From an uncultured Lachnospiraceae bacterium (lineage in GTDB: Bacteria > Bacillota > Clostridia > Lachnospirales > Lachnospiraceae), in the NCBI GenBank assembly GCA_910579865.1, contig CAJTXA010000010.1, positions 72,150-136,149 on the forward strand: 64,000 nt of DNA. The letters run 5' to 3'. Below the pieces are notes generated by a model. It was not told where the DNA came from, did not search any database, and saw nothing but the letters and a program-made list of their open reading frames with translations. The translations under genes were made by a program, and so were the position numbers. This document shows positions 1 through 7,554 of this stretch, in pieces (position 1 is the stretch's first letter; every line of letters begins with the position of its first letter).

Positions 1-1073
1 CAGGTCTTTCTGGTGAGCCTACTTTTGCTCCTGGCGGAAACCCAAAACTAGATGCGCAAAAGTTTTGGCAAAATGTAAGGCGAGCTCTACTTCGTAAACC
101 AGTTGATCGAATTGGCTTAGGAGGATATCTTCATTTAGTAGAACCTTTTCCTGATTTTTGTGACTATATTGAAAAAGTAACCGATGAATTTCGTTTATTA
201 AAAAGCTTTCACCAGTCTGGAGAACCTTACACTATACCCGGTAAAATTCTTATCTTAACCGCTTGGGGCACATTGCGCTCTTGGACTTGTTCTGGACATT
301 TGCATGAACATCCTGAAGTAGATTTAATCAATATAATTGAATCCTTATCTGGACTTCCTTTTGAAGTAGAGTTTAAAAACTTTGAAGATATCAAACGAGA
401 TGGAATTGGAAAAGATGTTAAAGTAGTTATTAATGCAGGAATCTTAAATAGTGCATGGAGTGGTGGTGAACATTGGAAAGATACAAAGGTTATCGAAATT
501 CTTACTGAATTTGTTGCAAATGGCGGCGGATTTCTTGGTATTCATGAACCTTCTGCCTGTGATTTTTCCAGTCAATTTTTCCAATTAGCTCCACTTTTGG
601 GAGTAGATAAAGATCTTGGTACCAAAAAGTGTCTTGGAAAATACCATTATTCTGTACGGCCTAACCATTTTATTACTGCAGAAACTTCTGATATTTCTTT
701 ACCAGTATGTGAGGGAATTTTCGTATTAAATAAAGAAGTAGATGTATTAGCCCAAAAAGATAATACTCCAATTCTTACAGGATATTGCTTTGGCAAGGGA
801 CGAAGCGTCTATTTCTCCGGATATCGGTATGGAATAGAAAACACTCGGCTTTTCATGCGGGCAATCCTCTATGCTGGTCAAAATGAAAATGCTATAAAAT
901 ACTATATCTGTTCAAATCCTATGACAGAATGTGCTTATTATCCTTCAGTTAAAAAAATCGTTGTAATTAATAACAGTGGAATGATACAAAAAACAACTGT
1001 TCAAACAATGGAAGAAAAAACATTTCTAGTTACCTTAAAACCTTATGATATTGAAATTATAAGCTTAAATTAA
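1..1073 (+). CDS. GH112 1,3-beta-galactosyl-N-acetylhexosamine phosphorylase, 3' part
   Basis: The reading frame is open from the left edge, so the 5' part of the gene lies outside the window. The visible 356 residues resemble the C-terminal half of GH112 phosphorylases. These enzymes use phosphate to split galacto-N-biose or lacto-N-biose into galactose-1-phosphate and a free N-acetylhexosamine in the cytoplasm. Family-like stretches are the DRIGLGGYLHL segment near the start and, further on, a glutamine-amidotransferase-like region with GGGFLGIHEP followed by a small beta-rich end. The methionine-like start at 273 in the longest called frame is only a TTG codon inside the gene. The enzyme fits growth on mucin or milk glycans and agrees with the mucin-type peptidase near 46-51 kb. 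Family assignment is from sequence memory. Preference for galacto- or lacto-N-biose cannot be read here. Confidence 0.85.
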   Translation, partial: GLSGEPTFAPGGNPKLDAQKFWQNVRRALLRKPVDRIGLGGYLHLVEPFPDFCDYIEKVTDEFRLLKSFHQSGEPYTIPGKILILTAWGTLRSWTCSGHLHEHPEVDLINIIESLSGLPFEVEFKNFEDIKRDGIGKDVKVVINAGILNSAWSGGEHWKDTKVIEILTEFVANGGGFLGIHEPSACDFSSQFFQLAPLLGVDKDLGTKKCLGKYHYSVRPNHFITAETSDISLPVCEGIFVLNKEVDVLAQKDNTPILTGYCFGKGRSVYFSGYRYGIENTRLFMRAILYAGQNENAIKYYICSNPMTECAYYPSVKKIVVINNSGMIQKTTVQTMEEKTFLVTLKPYDIEIISLN

Positions 1074-1148
1074 AAAGAATTGGTAGGTGATGGGAAAATA
1101 GAACGTAAAGGCGGAAAACGATTTGGATATTGGGAAGTAAAAAAATAG
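1074..1148 (+). pseudogene. Remnant of the C-terminal tail of a winged-helix regulator
   Basis: Directly after the GH112 stop codon, and in the same frame, about 24 codons stay open and end at a TAG at 1146. They read as a sensible protein tail, ending RKGGKRFGYWEVKK. This resembles the last winged-helix segment of AlbA_2/ATP-binding family transcriptional regulators, which often end in an IERVGSxKxGYWKV-like sequence. There is no start codon or body of a gene, so I read it as debris from a deleted gene. A chance open frame is possible because the stretch is short. Confidence 0.35.
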
Positions 1149-1301
1149 AATTTCTTCCTGTCCCGTTCATTTCATGTTATAATTTTTTACAGGTCTTTCT
1201 TTCCCTTATTTTTGCCCTTATAAGGATTCGTAACATGAGAGAAAAGGATATAACAGTTAATACTTATTTTTTAACCCACATTTATCCACAACCGCTTACA
1301 C

Positions 1302-1338
1302 AAAAATAAGGGTATGTCGGCTTACTCCAACATACCCC
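1302..1338 (-). terminator. Terminator of the rubrerythrin gene
   Basis: On the minus strand an 8-bp perfect stem, GGGTATGT with ACATACCC (1310-1317 and 1330-1337), closes a 12-nt loop and is followed by TTATTTTTG. It lies about 40 bp after the rubrerythrin stop codon. Confidence 0.8.
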
Positions 1339-1375
1339 TAAATCCTTAAAATATTCGCTTTTATAGCATTTCTTC

Positions 1376-1918
1376 TTAACTGAAGTATCTCTTAAGAAGC
1401 CCCTCAAATGCCTTTCCATGTCTAGCCTCATCTCTAGCCATTTCATGCACTGTATCATGGATAGCATCTAAATTAGCAGCTTTTGCTCTCTTCGCAAGAT
1501 CTACTTTACCTGCTGTAGCACCATTTTCAGCATCTACTCTCATTTCCAAATTTTTCTTTGTACTATTTGTTACTACTTCACCTAATAATTCAGCAAACTT
1601 TGCAGCATGTTCTGCTTCTTCATAAGCTGCCTTCTCATAGTACAAACCTACTTCTGGATATCCTTCTCTATGAGCTACTCTTGCCATAGCCAAGTACATG
1701 CCTACTTCACTACATTCACCCTCAAAATTTGCTCTTAAGTCTGCAATAATATCTTCGCTTACGCCCTGTGCCACACCAATTACATGTTCTGCTGCCCAAG
1801 TCTTTTCTCCTGCCTGAAGAGTAAACTTAGAAGCTGGTGCTTTACATACTGGACAACTTTCTGGAGCTGCATCTCCCTCGTAAACATATCCACATACTTG
1901 ACATACATATTTAGCCAT
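1376..1918 (-). CDS. Reverse rubrerythrin (rubredoxin domain first)
   Basis: A 180-residue protein. It starts with a rubredoxin-like iron site (C6, C9, C22, C25 in CxxCG...CPVC) and continues with a ferritin-like diiron domain (GECSEVGMYL, the EEAEH motif and a final DEARHG). Classical rubrerythrin has the rubredoxin at the C-terminus; this reversed order is known from clostridial reverse rubrerythrins, which act as NADH-linked peroxide and oxygen reductases together with a reductase partner. The protein is expected to be cytoplasmic. The ATG is preceded by AAGGAG at good spacing. The gene has its own strong promoter and a palindromic operator of the PerR type, and perR lies just upstream on the same strand. 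The whole arrangement points to peroxide-induced defence in an anaerobe. Confidence 0.95.
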   Translation of the reverse strand: MAKYVCQVCGYVYEGDAAPESCPVCKAPASKFTLQAGEKTWAAEHVIGVAQGVSEDIIADLRANFEGECSEVGMYLAMARVAHREGYPEVGLYYEKAAYEEAEHAAKFAELLGEVVTNSTKKNLEMRVDAENGATAGKVDLAKRAKAANLDAIHDTVHEMARDEARHGKAFEGLLKRYFS

Positions 1919-1971
1919 ATTTTTATTCTCCTTTTTATATAAATTTTATTCCCTTTTCCTATAGTAGCTTT

Positions 1972-2015
1972 ATTACTGATAACTTTCTCTAAATCAATAT
2001 CAGTAATCATTACTG
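1972..2015 (-). promoter_or_regulatory. PerR-type operator at the rubrerythrin promoter
   Basis: CAGTAATcATTACTG at 2001-2015 is a perfect 7-1-7 palindrome, the symmetry expected for Fur/PerR boxes. The half-site recurs: ATTACTGATA at 1972-1981 is the exact inverse of TATCAGTAAT at 1998-2007, giving a second possible dimer site about 25 bp downstream. The palindrome starts 5 bp after the -10 box, so a bound repressor would cover the transcription start. Confidence 0.75.
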
Positions 2016-2019
2016 TTTT

Positions 2020-2048
2020 AATATAACATTAAGTATCAAATTTGTCAA
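2020..2048 (-). promoter_or_regulatory. Promoter of the rubrerythrin gene
   Basis: Minus-strand TTGACA (2043-2048), 17-bp spacer, TATATT (2020-2025). It is a near-consensus housekeeping promoter and implies strong expression when the adjacent operator is free. Confidence 0.85.
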
Positions 2049-2068
2049 CACCTAATTTATAATTTTTC

Positions 2069-2491
2069 TCAATAAGTATTTTCATTGCTTAGAGTCTCTA
2101 TTATAGTATGTTTCATACAACTTGCACACTGTCCATAAAAAATCAATTGATGACTCTCAATCTTTCCATTAAAATGTTCCTCTGCAATCTGATTCATTTT
2201 TGTCTGTTCCGGCATATCTAAATCGGAAACTGAACCACAACTCTTACAACAAAAATGATAATGTGGATGGACTGTTCCATCAAAACGATCGGCTTTCCCT
2301 TCACAAGAAAACTTTAAAATTTCTCCTCTATCTACCAAAAAAGACAGATTCCGATAAACAGTTCCCAAACTGATATTTGGATACTCTTCACGAATTGCCA
2401 TATAAATCGTATCCGCCGTTGGATGATCGGTACAGCTTGCCAAAAAAACTTTAATTGCTTCCCGTTGTCGGCTGTATTTTATCTGTTTCAA
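2069..2491 (-). CDS. perR: Fur-family peroxide sensor, PerR type
   Basis: A 140-residue Fur-family repressor with an N-terminal winged helix and a C-terminal metal-binding dimer domain. The residues expected of a PerR regulatory site can be placed: H23, D71, H77, H79 and D90, around RFDGTVHPHYH. The aspartate in RFD is the PerR-like position. Structural zinc would sit on two CxxC motifs (C82/C85 and a second in GQCASC near the end). In the PerR model, metal-catalysed oxidation of the histidines by peroxide releases DNA. Two TTG codons follow the GGAGG; the second (2491) has 7-nt spacing and is preferred. The neighbouring rubrerythrin operator supports a peroxide role over iron or zinc control, though the call from sequence alone is not final. 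Confidence 0.85.
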   Translation of the reverse strand: MKQIKYSRQREAIKVFLASCTDHPTADTIYMAIREEYPNISLGTVYRNLSFLVDRGEILKFSCEGKADRFDGTVHPHYHFCCKSCGSVSDLDMPEQTKMNQIAEEHFNGKIESHQLIFYGQCASCMKHTIIETLSNENTY

Positions 2492-2555
2492 CAAAAATCC
2501 TCCTTCCTCCGTTTGGTAACAGCCAAAGTATAAAAATAAGAATAATTCCTATTTT

Positions 2556-2584
2556 ATAATAAAGGATATTTCTTCCTTTGTCAA
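2556..2584 (-). promoter_or_regulatory. Promoter of perR
   Basis: Minus-strand TTGACA (2579-2584), 17-bp spacer, TATTAT (2556-2561). The -35 box overlaps the stop codon of the upstream lipoprotein gene. No clear 7-1-7 palindrome is visible here, so autoregulation is not supported. Confidence 0.75.
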
Positions 2585-4050
2585 CCCATTCCATCTTGTA
2601 TCTGTAATTCCATCTGTTGCTGCACTTTTTCCATCTGTTCTAATACAATGGCACGAATCTCTTCTTCCATCTTTGCTTGATTTTCTCTATCTTCTTCTTC
2701 TGTCCCTTCCCCTGCCTGATGTTCTATCTCTGCATTCCAAATTGCTCGAAAAGCAAGTTCTAATTCCATCCAATAATCCGTAGTTTTCAATAGTTTAGGA
2801 AGCTGTACAGAATTTATATATGCCTTTTCAATATTGACTAATTCTGCATTTTCATAATTTCCTATTGGTTTACAGCTCATCTTACCTGTCAATTTATAAA
2901 AATTTTCAATATAAGTATTCGTCAAAAATACAGCAAAGTCTTTTGCTGCTGTTTCACTTGCTCCATAGGGATTGATTTGTACAAGATAATTTGTAGCAAT
3001 CGCTTTTGACTTTAGAACATCGTTCATATCTAAAAGAGGAGCAATCCCATACTGCATCCCATTTGCTGCCGCTTCCTCCAAACGAGAAAGGCTTTGTGTT
3101 CCAGCAATGGTATAAAGAATCTTTCCATTTAAAAATTCCTCAAGCACTGTATCATAGTCACTTTCTGCTGCATCAAAATACAAACTTTGATTCAAATTTT
3201 TATAAAAACTTAATGCCTGAATAACGGATTCATTTGTGAGATCTATTTCTGTTTCATCGTCTCCATAAGTACCACCTAAATTTAGGTAAGCCCCTATAAA
3301 TCCATAATTATAATATAGATTTTGTACATCCCATTTCAATATTGTTTCAATTCCTTCAAAAGTCACTCCATCCGATCCATATTGCACAGAAAAATCAAGA
3401 ATCTCCTGAAAATTAGTAGGACAGTTTTCTATAAAATTTTTATTATAAAGAAAAAAAGAAGTTTCATAATAAAAAGGATATCCCAAATTTTTTCCCTGCC
3501 AAACACATGCAGAAACAGCCGCTTCTGGATAATCTGCAATTCCTATATCCGTTTCTGCAGTAAGCCCTGCAAGATACGCTTTTTCTAAAGAATCACTATT
3601 TAAAACATAAAGATCCACACCCGCCTGCTCCCCAGAAATATTGGTTTGATTAATGGATTCCAAATAATCTATGGAAGATTGTTCCTCCACAACAACTGAT
3701 ATTCCAGTCTGCTCTTGATATGCCTCCGCTGCCTGATTTATATAAGATGCAATCTCTGAATCCGTATACCATATGGTAAGTTCCTCTACTTCTGCTTTTG
3801 TTTCAAAATTACTTTCTGATGTCTCCTCCTCCTGCTTTTGTCCACAGCTTCCAAGTACTGCAACTAAAAAAAGAACCATTATACCTGTTGCAAATATCTT
3901 TCTTTTTCTTGTACCTTTTACAAACTCCTTTACGTTTTTTAAACATACTTTTCTTGGCATGATTTTCTCAATCCTTTCTAAAGGAAACCAGTCAATTGAT
4001 TCCACTTTTCTTATGTCTGCCTCTTTGTTACAAAAAAGGAAATCATTCAC
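2581..4050 (-). CDS. ABC-type extracellular substrate-binding lipoprotein
   Basis: Up to 489 residues. A basic stretch followed by IFATGIMVLFLVAVLGSCG makes a lipoprotein signal with the lipidated cysteine at 69 if the outermost ATG is used. The body looks like a family-1 extracellular solute-binding protein (ELTIWYTDSEIASYINQAAEAY near the mature start). The last 60 residues are very acidic and helical and could form a coiled coil. Start: the ATG at 4050 has GGGAG 6 nt away but gives an unusually long segment before the signal; the ATG at 3960 gives a normal signal peptide with a weaker ribosome site. The gene follows argD by 33 bp or more. No permease genes are next to it, so the substrate is unknown; a link to arginine metabolism is only positional. 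Confidence 0.75.
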   Translation of the reverse strand: MNDFLFCNKEADIRKVESIDWFPLERIEKIMPRKVCLKNVKEFVKGTRKRKIFATGIMVLFLVAVLGSCGQKQEEETSESNFETKAEVEELTIWYTDSEIASYINQAAEAYQEQTGISVVVEEQSSIDYLESINQTNISGEQAGVDLYVLNSDSLEKAYLAGLTAETDIGIADYPEAAVSACVWQGKNLGYPFYYETSFFLYNKNFIENCPTNFQEILDFSVQYGSDGVTFEGIETILKWDVQNLYYNYGFIGAYLNLGGTYGDDETEIDLTNESVIQALSFYKNLNQSLYFDAAESDYDTVLEEFLNGKILYTIAGTQSLSRLEEAAANGMQYGIAPLLDMNDVLKSKAIATNYLVQINPYGASETAAKDFAVFLTNTYIENFYKLTGKMSCKPIGNYENAELVNIEKAYINSVQLPKLLKTTDYWMELELAFRAIWNAEIEHQAGEGTEEEDRENQAKMEEEIRAIVLEQMEKVQQQMELQIQDGMG

Positions 4051-4083
4051 AACTCCCGTCGCTTCTGATTTCCTTTCGATTCT

Positions 4084-5277
4084 TTACAAAACAGATTGTA
4101 TTGTCTTTTCTAATATCGACAACATTTCATCTATATCTTCTTTGGTAATGACAAGCGGTGGGACAAAACGGATTACATTGGAACCAGCCGATATCAAAAT
4201 CAATCCTAAATCCAACGCTTTTAGTATAATGTTCCCAACTGGAATTGTCAATTCCAATCCTTGCATAAATCCCTTTCCTCTTCTTGCCTTTACTTGATCA
4301 TATTTCCTTACAAACATATCTAATCCTGCTTCCAAATAATCACTATTTTCTTTTACATGTTCCACCAAATGAAGTTCTTCAAATAGATCAAATACTTTAG
4401 AAACTGCTGCACAAGCCAAAGGATTTCCACCATAAGTTGTTCCATGATCACCTGGCACAAAGGAATCTGCCACACGTTTTATTGCTGCAAAAGCTCCTAC
4501 TGGAATTCCGCAGCCAAGTGCCTTTGCCATAGTCATAATATCTGGCTTTACTCCATATTGTTGCCAAGCAAACATGCTTCCCGTTCGTCCCATCCCACAC
4601 TGAATTTCATCAAAAATCAACAAAATATCCTTCTTGTCGCAGACTTCTCTTAATCCCTGTAAAAATTCCAAAGTTGCAGGATAAATTCCTCCTTCTCCCT
4701 GTATTGGTTCTAGAATAATTGCGCATGTTTTGTCTGTAATCTGTTCCAATACACTTTCTAACTGATTAAATTCTGCAAATTTTACTCCACCAATTAATGG
4801 TTTAAATGGCTCTTGATATTTTATATTTCCTGTTACAGAAAGTGCGCCAAGACTTCTTCCATGGAAAGAATGTTGCATTGCAATTATTTCATGATCTGTT
4901 TGGTTGTCTTTTTGATAAGCATATTTTTTTGCTAATTTTATTGCACCCTCAATTGCTTCTGTTCCACTATTGGTAAAAAATACTTGATCCATCTGTGATG
5001 CTTTTACCACCTTCTGAGCTGCCTCTGCTAACGGAGTATGATAGTATAAATTTGAAGTATGAATTAGATGATCCACTTGATTTTTTATCGCATCATTATA
5101 AGTTCTATTGTTATATCCTAGTGCAAATACTGCAATCCCTGCCCCAAAATCCAAATACTTTTTTCCATTTACATCATATAAATAAACCCCTTCCCCACTT
5201 TCTAATACAATCGGATAGCGGTTATAAGTATGAATCAAATTTTCTTCTGTTATCTGAATATACTCTTGTTGTTTCAC
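4084..5277 (-). CDS. argD: Acetylornithine aminotransferase
   Basis: A 397-residue class-III PLP aminotransferase. It converts N-acetylglutamate semialdehyde and glutamate to N-acetylornithine in arginine synthesis. Typical features are FGAGIAVFALGY near the N-terminus, SGTEAIEGAIKLA, the FHGRSLGALS segment, FDEIQCGMGRTG before the PLP lysine in MTMAKALGCGIPVGA, and GDHGTTYGGNPLACAA. The frame is open further upstream and overlaps argB, but GTG at 5277 has GGAGG at 8 nt and gives the usual family length, so it is preferred. It lies 28 bp after argB, third in argC-argB-argD. Confidence 0.93.
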   Translation of the reverse strand: MKQQEYIQITEENLIHTYNRYPIVLESGEGVYLYDVNGKKYLDFGAGIAVFALGYNNRTYNDAIKNQVDHLIHTSNLYYHTPLAEAAQKVVKASQMDQVFFTNSGTEAIEGAIKLAKKYAYQKDNQTDHEIIAMQHSFHGRSLGALSVTGNIKYQEPFKPLIGGVKFAEFNQLESVLEQITDKTCAIILEPIQGEGGIYPATLEFLQGLREVCDKKDILLIFDEIQCGMGRTGSMFAWQQYGVKPDIMTMAKALGCGIPVGAFAAIKRVADSFVPGDHGTTYGGNPLACAAVSKVFDLFEELHLVEHVKENSDYLEAGLDMFVRKYDQVKARRGKGFMQGLELTIPVGNIILKALDLGLILISAGSNVIRFVPPLVITKEDIDEMLSILEKTIQSVL

Positions 5278-5305
5278 TTTCTTTTCCTCCAACTTCCCTT
5301 TTATT

Positions 5306-6217
5306 CTATTTATTTTCACGTTCACAATAATATCTAGGTTCTGATCTTCCTAAAATTGCCGTTCCAATTCCTTTATTTGTAAATATTTCCAAAAGTAAAC
5401 AATGTGGTATTCTCCCATCTAAAATATGTACACGAGAAACCCCATTCTCTATTGCATCAATACAATTATTTAACTTTGGCAACATTCCTCCGCCAATCGT
5501 TCCACCAGCAATCAACTCCTTTGCCTCTTCTACTCCCAATTCTGAAATTAAACTACTTTTATCAGAAGGATCTTTCATCACTCCCTCAATATCTGTTAAA
5601 AATGCCAATTTTTCTGCTTTTACTGCACGTGCAATCGCACAAGCAGCATCATCTGCATTAATATTATAGCTATGGAATGTTGCATCCATACCAATTGGAC
5701 ATATAATTGGCAAGAAATCCTTTTCCAGTAAATCATAGATAATTTTAGGTGTTACTTCTGTAACTTCTCCTACAAATCCAATATCTTCTCCATTGGAATA
5801 TTTTTTCTCTACTTTTAATAATCCTCCATCTTTTCCGCTAATACCAACTGCCTTAATTCCCAATTCCTGTACATCTTGAACCAGTTCTTTATTTACTTTA
5901 TTTAATACCATCTCTGCAATTTCCATTGTTGCTTCATCTGTTACACGTAATCCATTTATAAACCGAGGTTCCATTCCAACCTTATTTACCCATTTACTAA
6001 TTTCTTTTCCACCACCATGTACAATAATCGGTTTAAAACCAACCAATTTTAATAAAGTAACATCTTTAATTACATTCTTTTTTAATTCTTCATCTACCAT
6101 TGCACTTCCGCCATACTTTACCACAATAATCTTCCTATTAAAACGTTGAATATATGGCAATGCTTCAATTAAAACTTCTGTTTTTTGTAATAAAAGATCC
6201 ATATCTTTCCGATCCAT
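5306..6217 (-). CDS. argB: Acetylglutamate kinase
   Basis: A 303-residue amino-acid kinase that phosphorylates N-acetylglutamate. KIIVVKYGGSAM near the N-terminus binds phosphate, IIVHGGGKEISKW binds substrate, and NINADDAACAIA and the GGTIGGGMLPKL segment near the end are typical of ArgB. The N-terminal helix before the kinase fold (LLLQKTEVLIEALPYIQ) is of the kind found in arginine-inhibited hexameric ArgB, so feedback control by arginine is likely but inferred. The ATG at 6217 has GGAGG 8 nt upstream; a TTG inside that ribosome site is the longer but unlikely start. It begins 38 bp after the argC stop. Confidence 0.95.
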   Translation of the reverse strand: MDRKDMDLLLQKTEVLIEALPYIQRFNRKIIVVKYGGSAMVDEELKKNVIKDVTLLKLVGFKPIIVHGGGKEISKWVNKVGMEPRFINGLRVTDEATMEIAEMVLNKVNKELVQDVQELGIKAVGISGKDGGLLKVEKKYSNGEDIGFVGEVTEVTPKIIYDLLEKDFLPIICPIGMDATFHSYNINADDAACAIARAVKAEKLAFLTDIEGVMKDPSDKSSLISELGVEEAKELIAGGTIGGGMLPKLNNCIDAIENGVSRVHILDGRIPHCLLLEIFTNKGIGTAILGRSEPRYYCERENK

Positions 6218-6255
6218 TTCTTTTTCCTCCAAATTATTTTTTATATTTCAGTTCA

Positions 6256-7296
6256 TTAAGGGAACATTGGTACTTGCATCAATCCTTCTTGTTCCTTTAA
6301 TCCAAACATTAAATTCATATTTTGAACTGCTTGCCCGGCAGCTCCTTTTACCAAATTGTCCATTGCTCCCATCATAATTATATGATTTGTTCGCCGATCA
6401 ATTTTAAAGTTCACATCTACATAATTACTACCTTCCACCCATCTAGTTTCAGGACACACCTGCGCATTTAAAACTCGTACAAACTGCTCTTTTTCATAAT
6501 AATTATGATAAATTTCTCGTATTTCTTCTTCCTTCATATCCTTTAATAAAGTCGCATACGCAGTAACTAAAATTCCTCGATTCATAGGAACTAAATGTGG
6601 AGTAAAATTAATAATAACTGGTATTCCTGCCTGATAAGAAAGTTGTTCTTCTATCTCTGGTGTATGACGATGCGTTGTAACTCCATATGCTTTTATATTC
6701 TCATTCACTTCACAAAATAAGTTATTTACCTTTGCCCCACGCCCTGCTCCAGAGGTTCCAGATTTTGCATCAATAATAATTGTATTTGGATCAATAATTC
6801 CCTCTTTCACAAGTGGATAAATTGTTAAAAAAGAACAAGTTGGATAACATCCTGGATTTGCCACTAGTCTTGCTTTTTTAATCTGCTCCCGATTCACTTC
6901 ACATAGACCATATACTGCCTCTTCTAAAAATTGAGGGCTTTTGTGTTCTATTCCATACCACTTTTCATAAACTGCTTTATCCTTAATTCGAAAATCTGCA
7001 CTTAAATCAATTACTTTTGTCTTAGATAAAATTTCTTCATTCACTAATGAAGCACACAAGCCCTGTGGAGTCGCCGTAAAAATAACATCCACTTGCTTTG
7101 CCAATTCTTCCATATTATCATCCAAACAAACATCTTCTACCAATTGAAACATATTTGCATACACTTCCGCATACTTTTTATCAATATAACTACGGGAACC
7201 ATACCATATAATCTCTGCTTCCTTATGTTGTAATAGTAATCGAACTAATTCATTTCCTGCATATCCAGTGGAACCAATAATTCCTATTTTTATCAT
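6256..7296 (-). CDS. argC: N-acetyl-gamma-glutamyl-phosphate reductase
   Basis: A 346-residue NADPH-dependent reductase that makes N-acetylglutamate semialdehyde. The N-terminus has the dinucleotide-binding IGIIGSTGYAGNELVRLL, and the catalytic cysteine is C150 in NPGCYPT. The GTSGAGRGA loop and THRHTPEIEEQL follow as expected. It is the first gene of the minus-strand arginine cluster and has GAGGAGG upstream. Its promoter carries an ARG-box-like site on the -35. argJ, normally between argC and argB in Clostridia, is absent here. Confidence 0.95.
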   Translation of the reverse strand: MIKIGIIGSTGYAGNELVRLLLQHKEAEIIWYGSRSYIDKKYAEVYANMFQLVEDVCLDDNMEELAKQVDVIFTATPQGLCASLVNEEILSKTKVIDLSADFRIKDKAVYEKWYGIEHKSPQFLEEAVYGLCEVNREQIKKARLVANPGCYPTCSFLTIYPLVKEGIIDPNTIIIDAKSGTSGAGRGAKVNNLFCEVNENIKAYGVTTHRHTPEIEEQLSYQAGIPVIINFTPHLVPMNRGILVTAYATLLKDMKEEEIREIYHNYYEKEQFVRVLNAQVCPETRWVEGSNYVDVNFKIDRRTNHIIMMGAMDNLVKGAAGQAVQNMNLMFGLKEQEGLMQVPMFP

Positions 7297-7409
7297 AGTT
7301 TTCTTCCTCCTCTTTCTGATTTTCCTATATTAAATAATAAATTCTTTTAATTCCTCTCTATTATAGCCTTTTTTTCAAACAAGTAAAGCATTTTCTTTTT
7401 GATTTTATA

Positions 7410-7439
7410 ATTATACATATATAATGAATATTATGCAAG
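7410..7439 (-). promoter_or_regulatory. argC promoter with overlapping ARG-box-like operator
   Basis: Minus-strand TTGCAT (7433-7438), 17-bp spacer, TATAAT (7410-7415). The -35 lies inside TGAATATTATGCA (7425-7437), which fits the ArgR/AhrC consensus TGAATwwwwATTCA except for one changed base in the right half. Repression by arginine-bound ArgR would block RNA polymerase. No argR gene is in the window. Confidence 0.7.
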
Positions 7440-7487
7440 TATTTTTTTCTACAATAAAAAATCTTTTTTAAAAATTCAAAAAAGTAC

Positions 7488-7516
7488 TTGCACATTCTCA
7501 AGCGCTGATGTATATT
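7488..7516 (+). promoter_or_regulatory. argG promoter
   Basis: TTGCAC (7488-7493), 17-bp spacer, TATATT (7511-7516), preceded by an A-rich tract and AGTAC. The ARG-box-like site lies about 50 bp upstream, so joint control with argC could involve looping or a weaker second site I could not define. Confidence 0.75.
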
Positions 7517-7554
7517 TAGTATTGATTTATAAACTTACAGGAGGTTGATTATTT

